Of a DNA stretch of 35,280 nt, positions 1-8,866 are shown one piece after another (position 1 is the stretch's first letter; each line of letters starts with the position of its first letter). Origin of the DNA: JBFWNG01 sp050251195 (GTDB lineage: Bacteria; Bdellovibrionota_B; Oligoflexia; Oligoflexales; Oligoflexaceae); assembly GCA_050251195.1 (NCBI GenBank), contig JBFWNG010000023.1, positions 1-35,280 on the forward strand. Reading direction: 5' to 3'. A program made the position numbers and the translations under genes. The notes below the pieces were generated by a model. That model ran no database searches and was not told the DNA's origin. It saw nothing but the letters and a program-made list of their open reading frames with translations.

Positions 1-84
1 CCGAAGGACTTTCTCGTTCGACTTGCATGTGTTAAGCATGCCGCCAGCGTTCGTTCTGAGCCAGGATCAAACTCTAACGTTTTA
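1..84 (-). rRNA. rrs: 16S ribosomal RNA, 5' end (partial, runs off the left edge)
   Basis: The complement of positions 61-75 reads AGAGTTTGATCCTGG, the universal 16S 5' primer site. It continues as CTCAGAACGAACGCTGGCGG and ACACATGCAAGTCGAACGAG, all diagnostic of bacterial 16S. The mature 5' end should lie a few bases before AGAGTTTG, so the boundary at about 84 is an estimate. Only the first 80 or so bases are in the window; the rest lies to the left. Confidence 0.97.
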
Positions 85-190
85 ATCCTAAAATCTTAAC
101 CCTCACGAGCTAAGATCTCTTGTTTAATAAAACAAAGCTCCGTTCTTTTTTCTCAAATTAATGAAAAGGACCATTAAAACTTAAGCTATT

Positions 191-205
191 CAGTTTTCAA
201 AGAAC
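191..205 (-). promoter_or_regulatory. boxA-like antitermination element in the 16S leader
   Basis: On the minus strand this reads GTTCTTTGAAAACTG, about 110 bases before the mature 16S end and downstream of the rRNA promoter. It matches the common form of rRNA leader boxA sites bound by NusB/NusE to suppress Rho termination. The match is by eye. Confidence 0.55.
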
Positions 206-294
206 TTTCCCAACACTTTTTTTTCCACTTCCGTGGTCGAAAACTCTCAAGATATTTCTGATCTTTACCCGAGAAGTTGTTGGGGTAGAGAAAG

Positions 295-323
295 CATATA
301 CGCGCATTTCCAAAACGTGTCAA
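295..323 (-). promoter_or_regulatory. rRNA operon promoter (sigma-70 type) with UP-like tract
   Basis: On the minus strand TTGACA (318-323) is followed by exactly 17 bases and then TATATG (295-300). This is a near-consensus -35/-10 pair facing the 16S gene, with a start near 288. Just upstream, 336-356 is a run of A and T tracts suited to an UP element contacting the RNA polymerase alpha subunits. A leader of about 200 bases then runs to 16S. Confidence 0.8.
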
Positions 324-357
324 ACGATTCTGCCAAAAAATTTTAAATTTTTTTTGC

Positions 358-503
358 GGGAATTATGGGGACAGTCGAACGCCCAACAATTCGGGAATTA
401 TGGGGACAGTCGAACGCCCAACAATTCGGGAATTATGGGGACAGTCGAACGCCCAACAATTCGGGAATTATGGGGACAGTCGAACGCCCAATAATTGTTG
501 GGC
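358..503. repeat. 35-bp tandem repeat, four copies, next to the rRNA promoter
   Basis: The unit begins GGGAATTATGGGGACAGTCG and ends AACGCCCAACAATTC (35 bp). It starts at 358, 393, 428 and 463. The first three copies look identical; the fourth changes near its end and runs into an inverted repeat (GCCCAA at 486-491, TTGGGC at 498-503). The array lies between the 3' end of the VWA lipoprotein gene and the UP-like tract of the rRNA promoter. There are no spacers, so it is not CRISPR. It may be a slipped-strand minisatellite, a protein-binding array or mobile-element debris. Confidence 0.95.
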
Positions 504-528
504 CGGTTAACCCTGGTAACTCGGGAGG

Positions 529-1470
529 TTATTTCGTGAAGTAAAAGACCGTAAGGACACCCTTTTCCGGGAGGACGATGTCCTTGGATAAGGTCACTTG
601 GCCTTTTTCGTCGATTGTGTATTGTTCGGGCGCTAGGGCAACGCCGTCGAGCTTCACGAGAACGTCCTGAGAGAGGTCTGGGGCCGAATCCAAGAAGAAG
701 CTGAAGCTCCGTTCCACGATGTTTTTTGAGAGCTGGATAAGCAGCCCATTCCAGTCCTTTTCGCAAAGGTCGTACTTGCTTCCGCCGGTCAGGTCGGCAA
801 GTTTTTGGTGTTCCGTACCTACGGCCGCAATGGTGCATTCAGGATTAGTTGGGCTAATGCCTGGGTTGATACCAATAATGCCGTTAACAATGGTTTTTTT
901 CTTGTCGATACCCTTGAAATCCACCGCTAATTCGCCGGGTCGTTGGCCGTTGTCGTCCGTAATCATGACGACTTCGATATTGGCTCCTTCGCGGAAAGGC
1001 AAGGGATAGGCCCCGCCTTGAAAAAAGCCGGTAAGGATTCTTATCATATCGTGACTGCCAATTTTCTGGTTTACGACCTGAAATTTTTCGGGGGGGAGAC
1101 CCACGGGAAAGAGGAATTCGGTACTTCCTATCGCCGTCACTTGCGAGTCGATTTGAGCTTTGGAAAGAAGGTCCATGAAGGTTTTCATATTTTGTTCGAG
1201 GAAAGCCTTTTCCGTATCCATACTGCCACTGGTATCGATCGCAAAAACGATGTCAACGATGGCGCCTGCTTTAACTATGTCAAAAGATTGTTCTCGTCCG
1301 TTTTCTGTTTTAAATTGCGCCTCGTCAGCATCATCCTGATCCGCGATGCCCTCATTGCCGACGCCGACAGTAGCGCTGCTGGAAAAGGAGGAGTTTTCAC
1401 CGTCGAAAATCTGTGAACAAGAAGTCACACCCAGTGCCATCACAATACCTAACGCAATACGCCATTCCAT
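529..1470 (-). CDS. VWA-domain lipoprotein
   Basis: 313 residues. The N-terminus is a short hydrophobic signal with a lipobox ending LGVTSC (lipidated Cys18), so the product should be anchored to a membrane. After an acidic, Ser-rich linker comes a von Willebrand factor A fold with a MIDAS motif, DTSGSMD at about residues 79-85, and the metal-ligand region VMITDDNGQ further on. VWA domains bind divalent metals and mediate protein contacts; the partner is unknown. The start is supported by GAGGG about six bases upstream. It is the second gene of a two-gene operon, 17 bp after another lipoprotein. The last 60 or so residues look like a separate beta-rich domain of the kind that follows VWA in surface proteins. 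Exact role unknown. Confidence 0.85.
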   Translation of the reverse strand: MEWRIALGIVMALGVTSCSQIFDGENSSFSSSATVGVGNEGIADQDDADEAQFKTENGREQSFDIVKAGAIVDIVFAIDTSGSMDTEKAFLEQNMKTFMDLLSKAQIDSQVTAIGSTEFLFPVGLPPEKFQVVNQKIGSHDMIRILTGFFQGGAYPLPFREGANIEVVMITDDNGQRPGELAVDFKGIDKKKTIVNGIIGINPGISPTNPECTIAAVGTEHQKLADLTGGSKYDLCEKDWNGLLIQLSKNIVERSFSFFLDSAPDLSQDVLVKLDGVALAPEQYTIDEKGQVTLSKDIVLPEKGVLTVFYFTK

Positions 1471-1485
1471 CTCAGTCCCTCACCA

Positions 1486-2268
1486 TTATTTCTCTATGTA
1501 ACGGACAACCAAGTCCAAATCAAAATCGGTGTGCTCGCAATCACCCATGTCGTTGTCGCCCGTAGTCGTAAGGGTGAAAATAAGTTGGTTTTTAGCAAGC
1601 TGCGCCGCCGCCACTTCATATATAGATTCTGACGGAAACCGCACGTTAAACGGACCTTCCTTATCGTGGCCCGGAATTTCGCATTTTCCTTTGCCCAAGC
1701 AGTAAGACGGCAGTCTTTCGTCGAAGTCAATCGCCGTACCTATAACCTTTTGCCAATCCCAAACAAGCAGGCCGGCGCCTTCTTTGGGAAGCTGCGTCAT
1801 CATGGTTCCATTGCTACCGACCAGGACATATTTGTCGAGACTAAAGATCAGAAAATCGTCGTACCGCAGAGACTTGCTTTGGGAGGTTATCTCGAGTTCG
1901 CAAATTTCAATGTTTGCCGGAATATTTATGGTAAGAGGGCTATCTAATTTCGCTGTGTGGATCGCGTCCTGAGCCGGCAAGTTGCCGTCCACGCCAAAAG
2001 CGCAGTTAGCTCCCGCCGGATATTTTAAGTCAAATGGCATTTCTTTTATTTCGGCGACCTTGCCTTTGCATTCGGCAAGAAGCGTCTTGGCTTCTTCGCT
2101 TGCTCCGGCCTCTGCATTGCCGGCAACGGTATCGGTTCCGCCGCCGTTGCCGCCGCCGTTATCGCCCTCAGTTGACGCTTTGCTGCCTGAGCTGGCGTCG
2201 AAAGAGCTTTCGTCGCAGGCCGCGAGGGTCAACGTTAATATTAATGATAAAAAACCCAAATACATCAT
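1486..2268 (-). CDS. lipoprotein of unknown function
   Basis: About 260 residues. A hydrophobic signal is followed by a lipobox, LTLAAC (Cys18 from the ATG at 2268), then a low-complexity Ser/Gly/Asn/Asp linker and a globular region with several Cys, ending in an acidic beta-rich tail (FDLDLVVRYIEK). An in-frame GTG exists at 2286, but AAAGGA lies just before tandem ATGs at 2268 and 2265, so the internal start is preferred. It precedes the VWA lipoprotein gene on the same strand by 17 bp, so the two are probably co-expressed and may act together in the envelope. I do not recognise a family. Confidence 0.75.
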   Translation of the reverse strand: MMYLGFLSLILTLTLAACDESSFDASSGSKASTEGDNGGGNGGGTDTVAGNAEAGASEEAKTLLAECKGKVAEIKEMPFDLKYPAGANCAFGVDGNLPAQDAIHTAKLDSPLTINIPANIEICELEITSQSKSLRYDDFLIFSLDKYVLVGSNGTMMTQLPKEGAGLLVWDWQKVIGTAIDFDERLPSYCLGKGKCEIPGHDKEGPFNVRFPSESIYEVAAAQLAKNQLIFTLTTTGDNDMGDCEHTDFDLDLVVRYIEK

Positions 2269-2473
2269 CAGTCCTTTGATAGACACTTTGGATTTTTATC
2301 GGCATTTTTGCCCATGATCTTGATGGCTTTTAAAATAACATTGATTTTTTTAGCTATTTCAGTTACTTATATTCCCGCATTTGGGATATTTTTTCCCCAC
2401 ATCACTTTACAACTTGCGTCCTGCACGTCCGGAGCGCCAATGTGGCTTCGGCAGCATTATCTAAGAGGGTCAA

Positions 2474-4150
2474 ATGACTGAACAAAAGATTATCTATTCC
2501 ATGGTCAAAGTCTCCAAGAGGCACGGCGAAAAAGTCGTCATAAAAGACATCAGCCTCTCTTATTTTTACGGAGCAAAAATCGGCGTTCTCGGCTTGAACG
2601 GATCAGGTAAAAGTACGCTGCTCAAAATCATGGCCGGAGTCGACACACAGTTCCAAGGCGAAGCCCATCTCTCCGAAGGTTACACCGTTGGTTATCTGCC
2701 CCAGGAACCAGAGCTTCAAAAAGGCAAGACAGTAAAAGAAATTGTCGAAGAGGGCGTTGGCAACGTCGTTTCCCTGATAAAAGAATTCGACGACATCAAC
2801 CTAAAATTTGCAGAAGACGTTAGTCCCGAAGAAATGGAGCGTCTGATCGCTCGCCAGGCTGAAGTGCAAGACCTTCTCGATCGGATGGACGCGTGGACTC
2901 TCGATGACAGATTGAACTATGCGATGGACGCTCTGCGTTTGCCGCCAGCCGATCAAGTTGTGGACCACCTCTCCGGCGGCGAGCGCCGTCGCGTAGCGCT
3001 TTGCCGACTTTTGCTGCAGAAGCCGGACATCCTTCTTCTCGACGAGCCAACGAACCATTTGGATGCTGAATCCGTGCAATGGCTCGAGAAACATTTGCAG
3101 GAATATGCGGGAACAATCATCGCCGTTACCCACGATAGGTATTTCTTGGATAACGTTGCCGGCTGGATCCTCGAACTTGACCGCGGTCACGGCATCCCTT
3201 GGAAAGGTAACTATTCCTCTTGGCTCGATCAGAAAAACAAGCGGCTTGCCAACGAAGAGAAAGCTGACGACAAACGAAGAAAAACGCTCGAGCGGGAACT
3301 CGAGTGGATCAACATGACTCCGCAGGCTCGCCAATCAAAAAGCAAAGCCCGGATAAAGGCATTCGAAGCCTTGATGAGCGAGCAAACCGAAGAAGTCGCT
3401 CGCGACTTGCAACTCTACATTCCCCCAGGCCCGCGTCTTGGCGATATCGTACTGGAAGTTAAAAGCGTCGCAAAATCTTTCGGCGACAAGGTTCTCTATC
3501 AAAACCTAACGTTCAATCTCCCGCGCGGCGGAATTGTTGGCGTGATCGGAGCAAACGGCACGGGTAAAACCACACTGTTCCGAATGATCACGGGCGAAGA
3601 ATCCCCCGATAAAGGCGAATTTAAGGTTGGCGCTACCGCGAAGGTCGGTTACATGGAGCAATCCCGCCTGAGCCTGGACCCGGACAAGACGGTTTACGAT
3701 TTAATTTCCGAAGGACAAGAAAACATTAAATTGGGCAAATACGAAATCAACGCGCGTTCCTACGTGGGCCGCTTCAACTTCTCAGGACAAGATCAACAGA
3801 AGAAGGTCGGCGTGCTCAGCGGCGGCGAGAGAAATCGAGCGCAACTTGCTTTAGTATTTAAATCAGGCGCCAATGTTATTCTGCTCGACGAGCCGACGAA
3901 CGACCTCGACGTGAACACGCTACGATCGCTCGAAGATGGACTCTTGAACTTCGCGGGCTGCGCCGTAGTCATAAGCCACGACCGTTGGTTCCTCGATCGA
4001 ATCGCCACTCATATCCTTGCCTTTGAAGGCGAAAGCCAAGTTTACTGGTTTGAAGGCAACTACAGCGAGTACGAAAAAGACAAAGAGCGAAGACTTGGCA
4101 AAGAGGCTTTGGTACCGAAGCGCGTGCGATACGCGAGTTTGGAACGCTAA
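2474..4150 (+). CDS. ettA: energy-dependent translational throttle protein EttA (ABC-F ATPase)
   Basis: 558 residues, the usual EttA length. It has two ABC cassettes. Walker A motifs are GLNGSGKST (about residue 40) and GANGTGKTT, signatures LSGGERRR and LSGGERNR, and Walker B motifs LLLDEPTNHLD and ILLDEPTNDLD. Between them is the charged interdomain linker (KRRKTLERELEWINMTPQAR) typical of the P-site tRNA interaction motif. There are no membrane segments. Family knowledge: EttA binds the ribosomal E site and gates entry into elongation according to the ADP/ATP ratio. The start at 2474 has GAGGG six bases upstream. It converges on the ApaH-like gene with overlapping stop codons. Confidence 0.95.
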   Translation: MTEQKIIYSMVKVSKRHGEKVVIKDISLSYFYGAKIGVLGLNGSGKSTLLKIMAGVDTQFQGEAHLSEGYTVGYLPQEPELQKGKTVKEIVEEGVGNVVSLIKEFDDINLKFAEDVSPEEMERLIARQAEVQDLLDRMDAWTLDDRLNYAMDALRLPPADQVVDHLSGGERRRVALCRLLLQKPDILLLDEPTNHLDAESVQWLEKHLQEYAGTIIAVTHDRYFLDNVAGWILELDRGHGIPWKGNYSSWLDQKNKRLANEEKADDKRRKTLERELEWINMTPQARQSKSKARIKAFEALMSEQTEEVARDLQLYIPPGPRLGDIVLEVKSVAKSFGDKVLYQNLTFNLPRGGIVGVIGANGTGKTTLFRMITGEESPDKGEFKVGATAKVGYMEQSRLSLDPDKTVYDLISEGQENIKLGKYEINARSYVGRFNFSGQDQQKKVGVLSGGERNRAQLALVFKSGANVILLDEPTNDLDVNTLRSLEDGLLNFAGCAVVISHDRWFLDRIATHILAFEGESQVYWFEGNYSEYEKDKERRLGKEALVPKRVRYASLER

Positions 4151-4815
4151 AACCCCACCTTAAAGTCAATGCTCTTATAAACTTGTTTAGCTTTTACTTG
4201 AACAATCCGGCGCTCTGGCAACACCAGGGCGCTCAGTTCTTTTCCGTAGACACACCCTGAATCAAGACCGATCACGTTGTCTCTAACCACAAGTCCCATT
4301 GTTGCCCAGTGACCGAAAACGACAAGTTTTTGCCCTTTGTATAAATCAAACCACGGAGGATCGTCAGGATTATTGAGATCCTTGCCGATGCCGTCCCAAG
4401 TACGAATGTTGGTGATGATTTTTGCTTTGATTTCCTCAACCGGCGTATCGGGAATTATGCCCGCGTGAACCACGAGATACTCCTCGGTCTCGTGGAACAA
4501 CGGCATGGCCTTCATCCACTTGCGCCAGGATTCTAGCTCTGCACCCATCTTGGCCTTGAGTTCTTCGAAGGCAGGGATAACCTTCCGAGGACGCTTCAAG
4601 TACTTTATGAACGCCCGCTCGTGATTCCCCTTAATAAAAATTGCCGGCAAAGGCTTTACGAATTGGAGAACTTCTAACGAATAGGGGCCCTTGTTTATAA
4701 GATCGCCGACAAAAATGAGCTGGTCGACATGCGGTTTATATTCAACTTTTTCGAGTAACGCCGTCAGCTCATCAAGACAACCGTGTACGTCGCCAACGAT
4801 GATCGTCCGTGTCAT
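4147..4815 (-). CDS. ApaH/calcineurin-like metallophosphoesterase
   Basis: 222 residues. The order of metal-binding blocks is that of symmetric Ap4A hydrolase/PrpE-type phosphatases: GDVHGC (residues 8-13), GDLINKGP, GNHE, VHAG and FGHW. Family members hydrolyse diadenosine polyphosphates or protein/nucleotide phosphates in the cytoplasm. At 222 residues it is shorter than E. coli ApaH (about 280), so the substrate is uncertain. The ATG overlaps the stop of the upstream cysteine desulfurase gene by four bases (ATGA), so translation is likely coupled. Confidence 0.85.
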   Translation of the reverse strand: MTRTIIVGDVHGCLDELTALLEKVEYKPHVDQLIFVGDLINKGPYSLEVLQFVKPLPAIFIKGNHERAFIKYLKRPRKVIPAFEELKAKMGAELESWRKWMKAMPLFHETEEYLVVHAGIIPDTPVEEIKAKIITNIRTWDGIGKDLNNPDDPPWFDLYKGQKLVVFGHWATMGLVVRDNVIGLDSGCVYGKELSALVLPERRIVQVKAKQVYKSIDFKVGF

Positions 4816-6017
4816 GTTTCACAACTTAGGACAGGGCCGCTCGCCGGCTTGGGTGTAAGTCCTTGTCTCAGAGCCGTAACCACGTCTTTAACGCGCTGCG
4901 CGACGTAATCGACTTCTTCGTCAGTGTTGAATCTCCCAATGCCGAATCGTATGGTCGCCATCGCTTCATTATCCGTGAGACCCAATGCTCGCAGTACATG
5001 AGACGGAGCAGGCAAAGCAGAGGAACAGGCGGATGTTGCCGAACAACAGATTTCCTTAAGCGCTAGCATCATCATTTCGCCGTCAACGTTCTCAAAAGTG
5101 AGACTAAGGTTTCCTGGTAACCTTTCGTCAGGATGGCCGTTCACTTTAACGCCGCCGACTTCCTTAACGATAGTCTTTTCCAGACGGGCTCTCATCGAGC
5201 TCAAACGTTTTGTTTCACGCGAAAGTTCTTCCATAGCGATCTCGCAGGCCGTGCCCAAAGCTACAGCCATGGGAACCGCAATCGTTCCGGAACGGATGCC
5301 CCATTCTTGACCACCGCCGTGCATTTGCGGCTCTAGTTTGTCGCGCAAGGATTTGCGAACGAAAAGTGCACCGATGCCCTTTGGGCCGTACATCTTGTGG
5401 GCGCTTATGCTTGCCATGTCGGCGTGGCAAGCTCGGACGTCGAAAGGAATCTTTCCCGCGCACTGCGCTGCATCGACGTGAAAAACGATTTCGTTGTCTT
5501 TGCATAGAGTGCCGATTTCTTGAAGCGGATGGATTGTTCCGATCTCGTTGTTTGCCCCCATAAGAGAGACGAGCACCGTTTTGCCGGGACGCTTATCCAT
5601 GGCCTTCCGCACGTCTGCCGCGCTCACACGTCCATATCTGTCGACGTCGAGGTAAGTCACAGTAAAGCCTTTAGCCTCAAGGAATTTACAGGTATCAAGA
5701 ACCGCTTTATGTTCGGTTTTACAAGTGATGACATGGTCGCCTTTTTTCTTAAGGGAAAAGGCGACGCCTTTGATGGCGAGATTGTCGCTTTCGGTAGCGC
5801 CGCTGGTAAAAACGATCTCGTCGGGCCCGGCATTGATCAAGGCAGCAACTTGCTTTCGAGCTATGGCCACAGGACTGCGCGTCTCGCGACCGCAGAGATG
5901 CTCGCTACCAACGTTTCCGAACTTGTCTTTCAAAAATGGCAACATGGCGTCAAGAACTCGGGGATCGACGGGAGTCGTGGCGTGGTTGTCCATATAAATC
6001 GGAAACTTCATATCCAT
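4812..6017 (-). CDS. iscS: cysteine desulfurase (NifS/IscS family)
   Basis: 401 residues. It matches IscS/NifS-type PLP enzymes end to end: YMDNHATTPVDPRV at the N-terminus, TEHK (His103), HVDAAQ, the PLP lysine in SAHKMYGPKG (Lys208), and the catalytic loop ATSACSSALPAPSHVLRAL with persulfide Cys331. The reaction is L-cysteine to L-alanine plus enzyme-bound persulfide, used for Fe-S clusters and tRNA thiolation. The long Cys loop marks group I. No scaffold gene (iscU) lies beside it; the downstream partner is an ApaH-like phosphatase. The symbol is by family, not proven orthology. A second ATG at 6011 is also possible as start. Confidence 0.9.
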   Translation of the reverse strand: MDMKFPIYMDNHATTPVDPRVLDAMLPFLKDKFGNVGSEHLCGRETRSPVAIARKQVAALINAGPDEIVFTSGATESDNLAIKGVAFSLKKKGDHVITCKTEHKAVLDTCKFLEAKGFTVTYLDVDRYGRVSAADVRKAMDKRPGKTVLVSLMGANNEIGTIHPLQEIGTLCKDNEIVFHVDAAQCAGKIPFDVRACHADMASISAHKMYGPKGIGALFVRKSLRDKLEPQMHGGGQEWGIRSGTIAVPMAVALGTACEIAMEELSRETKRLSSMRARLEKTIVKEVGGVKVNGHPDERLPGNLSLTFENVDGEMMMLALKEICCSATSACSSALPAPSHVLRALGLTDNEAMATIRFGIGRFNTDEEVDYVAQRVKDVVTALRQGLTPKPASGPVLSCET

Positions 6018-6152
6018 CTCGATTAAAAGTGTAGGAAAATACCCTTTGTCCGTAGTAATTTACCTTTTTGATCGGATTTGACAAAAGAATTTTGCGTTTT
6101 TTTGCGGCGGCGGGTATTTTTAATTAATGGCAATGAGCAGAATGGAGCGAAT

Positions 6153-7670
6153 GTGACGGATAATGCTAACAAAACTGCAGTAACACCACGAAGATCGGAA
6201 GACTATCCTGAGTGGTACCAACAGGTCACCAAAGCAGGAGAATTGGCCGAAAATTCCGATGTGCGTGGCTGCATGGTTATTAAACCTTGGGGTTACGCCA
6301 TATGGGAGAAAATGCAGGCGGCGCTCGACAAGATGTTTAAAGAAACAGGTCACGTGAATGCCTACTTTCCACTATTCATTCCACTCAGCCATCTTCAAAA
6401 AGAAGCTGATCACGTTGAAGGTTTCGCGACCGAATGTGCCGTGGTCACACATCATCGACTCGAGAAGAACGCAGAAGGCACCTTGGTGCCAGCTGGACCT
6501 CTGGACGAACCCTTGATCGTTCGCCCCACGAGCGAAGTTATTATCGGATCCACGTACGCGAAATGGGTTCAATCCTATAGAGATTTACCTATTCTCATCA
6601 ATCAATGGGCCAACGTCGTTCGTTGGGAAATGCGAACCCGCATGTTTCTGCGGACCACAGAATTCCTGTGGCAGGAGGGCCATACGGTCCATGCCACGGA
6701 CCAAGAAGCGATGGAAGAAACCCTTCGCATGCTCGACGTCTACGAAACCTTCTGTCAAGATTACATGGCCATGCCCGTGGTGAAGGGTGAGAAGCCGGCC
6801 CACGAACGTTTTCCAGGCGCTGTGAATACTTACAGCATCGAGGCGATGATGCAGGACAAGAAAGCACTACAGTCCGGCACGTCACACTTCTTGGGCCAAA
6901 ACTTTTCCAAGGCCATGGGGATAAGATTCCAAGATCAAAACAGTACAGATCAACTAGCTTGGACAACTTCTTGGGGAGTTTCAACGAGATTAATAGGCGG
7001 TTTGATTATGACCCACGGCGACGATAACGGAATAATTTTGCCGCCTCGTCTTGCGCCAAAGCATGTTGTCATTATGCCTATCATACGCTCAGACAAGGAT
7101 CAGGAAAGCGTTCTCAAGTATTGCAACAAAGTAAAGAAGGAGCTTTCCGAACAAAAGCTCTACAACGAGCCCATAGAAGTGTTGCTTGATGACCGCGACA
7201 TCCGCGGCGGCGACAAGGCGTGGCAGCATATAAAAAAGGGCGTTCCCCTACGCATGGAAATTGGTCCGAAGGATATCGAAGCGGGTAAGATCTGCGTCAT
7301 GCGAAGAGATCAAGATCCCAAACAAAAAGAGTTCGTAAACAGAGACCAATGTATTCGCGAAACCCCGTATTGGTTGCACGAAATCCAAAAAGGTTTATAC
7401 AATCGAGCGTCGGCTTTCCGAAAACAAAACACACATGAGATTAAATCTCTAAAGGACTTCCGCGACTTCTTCACGCCGAAGAATGAGCAGAAACCAGAAA
7501 TTCACGGCGGATTTGCGGTGAGCTACTGGAGTGACGATCCTTCTGTTCTCGACCTTTTAAAACAGCTTAAGGTCACGATGCGCGTCATCCCGTTCTCAGA
7601 TCCCGACGAAGGCACCTGTATTTTCACCGGTCGCAAAGGCAAGAAAGCTATTTTTGCAAAAGCGTACTAA
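6153..7670 (+). CDS. proS: prolyl-tRNA synthetase, short archaeal/eukaryal-type
   Basis: 505 residues from GTG 6153, which has GGAG five bases upstream. An upstream in-frame TTG at 6078 would add 25 odd residues with no ribosome site. The sequence contains RPTSEVIIG (class II motif), the motif 2 region with VVRWEMRTRMFLRTTEFLWQEGHT, and ends KAIFAKAY, like the C-terminal Tyr of archaeal-type ProRS. It lacks the long insertion editing domain of the usual bacterial enzyme. It charges tRNA-Pro in the cytoplasm. Its 3' end overlaps the convergent SGNH gene by 23 bp. Confidence 0.93.
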   Translation: MTDNANKTAVTPRRSEDYPEWYQQVTKAGELAENSDVRGCMVIKPWGYAIWEKMQAALDKMFKETGHVNAYFPLFIPLSHLQKEADHVEGFATECAVVTHHRLEKNAEGTLVPAGPLDEPLIVRPTSEVIIGSTYAKWVQSYRDLPILINQWANVVRWEMRTRMFLRTTEFLWQEGHTVHATDQEAMEETLRMLDVYETFCQDYMAMPVVKGEKPAHERFPGAVNTYSIEAMMQDKKALQSGTSHFLGQNFSKAMGIRFQDQNSTDQLAWTTSWGVSTRLIGGLIMTHGDDNGIILPPRLAPKHVVIMPIIRSDKDQESVLKYCNKVKKELSEQKLYNEPIEVLLDDRDIRGGDKAWQHIKKGVPLRMEIGPKDIEAGKICVMRRDQDPKQKEFVNRDQCIRETPYWLHEIQKGLYNRASAFRKQNTHEIKSLKDFRDFFTPKNEQKPEIHGGFAVSYWSDDPSVLDLLKQLKVTMRVIPFSDPDEGTCIFTGRKGKKAIFAKAY

Positions 7671-8718
7671 TTGCCGAAGCTATTTTCTTATGACCTTCCG
7701 AAGAAGGATGTAGGCAATCGTTGGCCACATCCTCGGGCTCAAATTGGATTTTTGCTGTTTCCGTAACATGGCGAACGTGAACCTCTGGCACGGGAAGTTG
7801 AACAAAATATCGCACCATCTCGGCCGTCTTTGCGCGATATCCGAGGATGGCATTCGCCACCTCGCTTCTCGATTCCTCATCGAAAAACCTCGGGCAAAAA
7901 TTGCGAGGAAAGTTCGTGAGCCATTCGCTTACCAATTCAATCCTCGGATCAACTCCACCCAATGAGAGTGGCTCCGGCGTGACGCTCTTATAAACGTCGC
8001 CGCACGTTAGGGGCTTACCCCTTGTGCTCACCACTTTTGTCGCAATTTTGTGGGATTCAAAGAGTTGGAGAACACCGATGGGGTCCATGAAAAAAACCTT
8101 AACCTCTTTGCCCGCAGGCTTGTTTCGCGCAATATAGCGCACGCCGTTGATAAGCTGCGCGTAATAGTCGTCAGCGGACGGTATGTCGTTGTGAGTCCAA
8201 AAACAAAAATCACCGAGATTGAAAAACACAAAAAAGTAATCCGGAAATTCACCTTTTTGTTCGAGGACTCTATCGACCTGACGATTGAACGAGCTCAACG
8301 GCGCTCCATCATAGGCCGCTATTCTCATACTCGTGATGTCGAGATGAGAATCGCTCATGAGTTGTGAGGCCCAAGCTCGACTTGAAGAGTCGAGATATTG
8401 CGAGGAAAAATGATACAACACGTTCTCAAACACCCAATAGACGCTCTGCCCGAATTCGCGCAACGTCGGAGGAAGTCTTACCAACTGAGGAGCTGCGTCC
8501 TGCGGAGGTTCGCCCGCAATATAATCACGCAAAAAAATTCGGTCCAAAATAAGTTCCGGATTCGCGAACGCGCCGGTGGCGTACGAGTCTCCAATAACCG
8601 CCGCAGTAGCGCCCGCCGCATGGGTTGGAGCCAAAGACACCGCCATAAACATGGCAAAATGGCGCAAAAATACCAACAAGGTCCAAGATTCAGCCGAGAG
8701 GTGTTTCTTTATTTTCAT
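7648..8718 (-). CDS. exported SGNH/GDSL-hydrolase-like protein
   Basis: 356 residues. The N-terminus has basic residues, a long hydrophobic stretch and a likely signal peptidase site near APTHAAGA. Next comes block I of the SGNH fold, VIGDSYATG (nucleophile Ser45). A later FFNLGDFCF may correspond to the Gly/Asn blocks. Near the C-terminus DCLHPSSEGH supplies the Asp-x-x-His pair. Family members are esterases, lipases or carbohydrate deacetylases; the substrate is unknown. It is transcribed divergently from the small LysR-type gene, an arrangement in which the regulator often controls its neighbour. The start has AGGG nine bases upstream. Confidence 0.75.
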   Translation of the reverse strand: MKIKKHLSAESWTLLVFLRHFAMFMAVSLAPTHAAGATAAVIGDSYATGAFANPELILDRIFLRDYIAGEPPQDAAPQLVRLPPTLREFGQSVYWVFENVLYHFSSQYLDSSSRAWASQLMSDSHLDITSMRIAAYDGAPLSSFNRQVDRVLEQKGEFPDYFFVFFNLGDFCFWTHNDIPSADDYYAQLINGVRYIARNKPAGKEVKVFFMDPIGVLQLFESHKIATKVVSTRGKPLTCGDVYKSVTPEPLSLGGVDPRIELVSEWLTNFPRNFCPRFFDEESRSEVANAILGYRAKTAEMVRYFVQLPVPEVHVRHVTETAKIQFEPEDVANDCLHPSSEGHKKIASAISTLLQK

Positions 8719-8866
8719 TTCATAATCCCTTAATATTCAAGAGCTTAATGGAGCTTTGCCAAATCTCGCTAATTTACAGTTAAACAAAAAGTTGCGCAAA
8801 AACATTTTTAAAGTTGACCTGTTGGCCAATTAAGTCTTGAATGGAGCTAACAAATGGGGAAAACAC

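Noticed and set aside
358..503. CRISPR array
   Set aside because: The 35-bp units abut directly with no unique spacers, there are only four, and no cas genes are near.
398..838. Open frame across the tandem repeats and the end of the VWA gene
   Set aside because: It overlaps a clear lipoprotein gene in another frame on the same strand and has repeat-derived, low-quality sequence.
6078..6152. N-terminal extension of ProS from TTG 6078
   Set aside because: No ribosome site, unusual residues, and a good GGAG-GTG start at 6153; the TTGACA here is not followed by a convincing -10 either.
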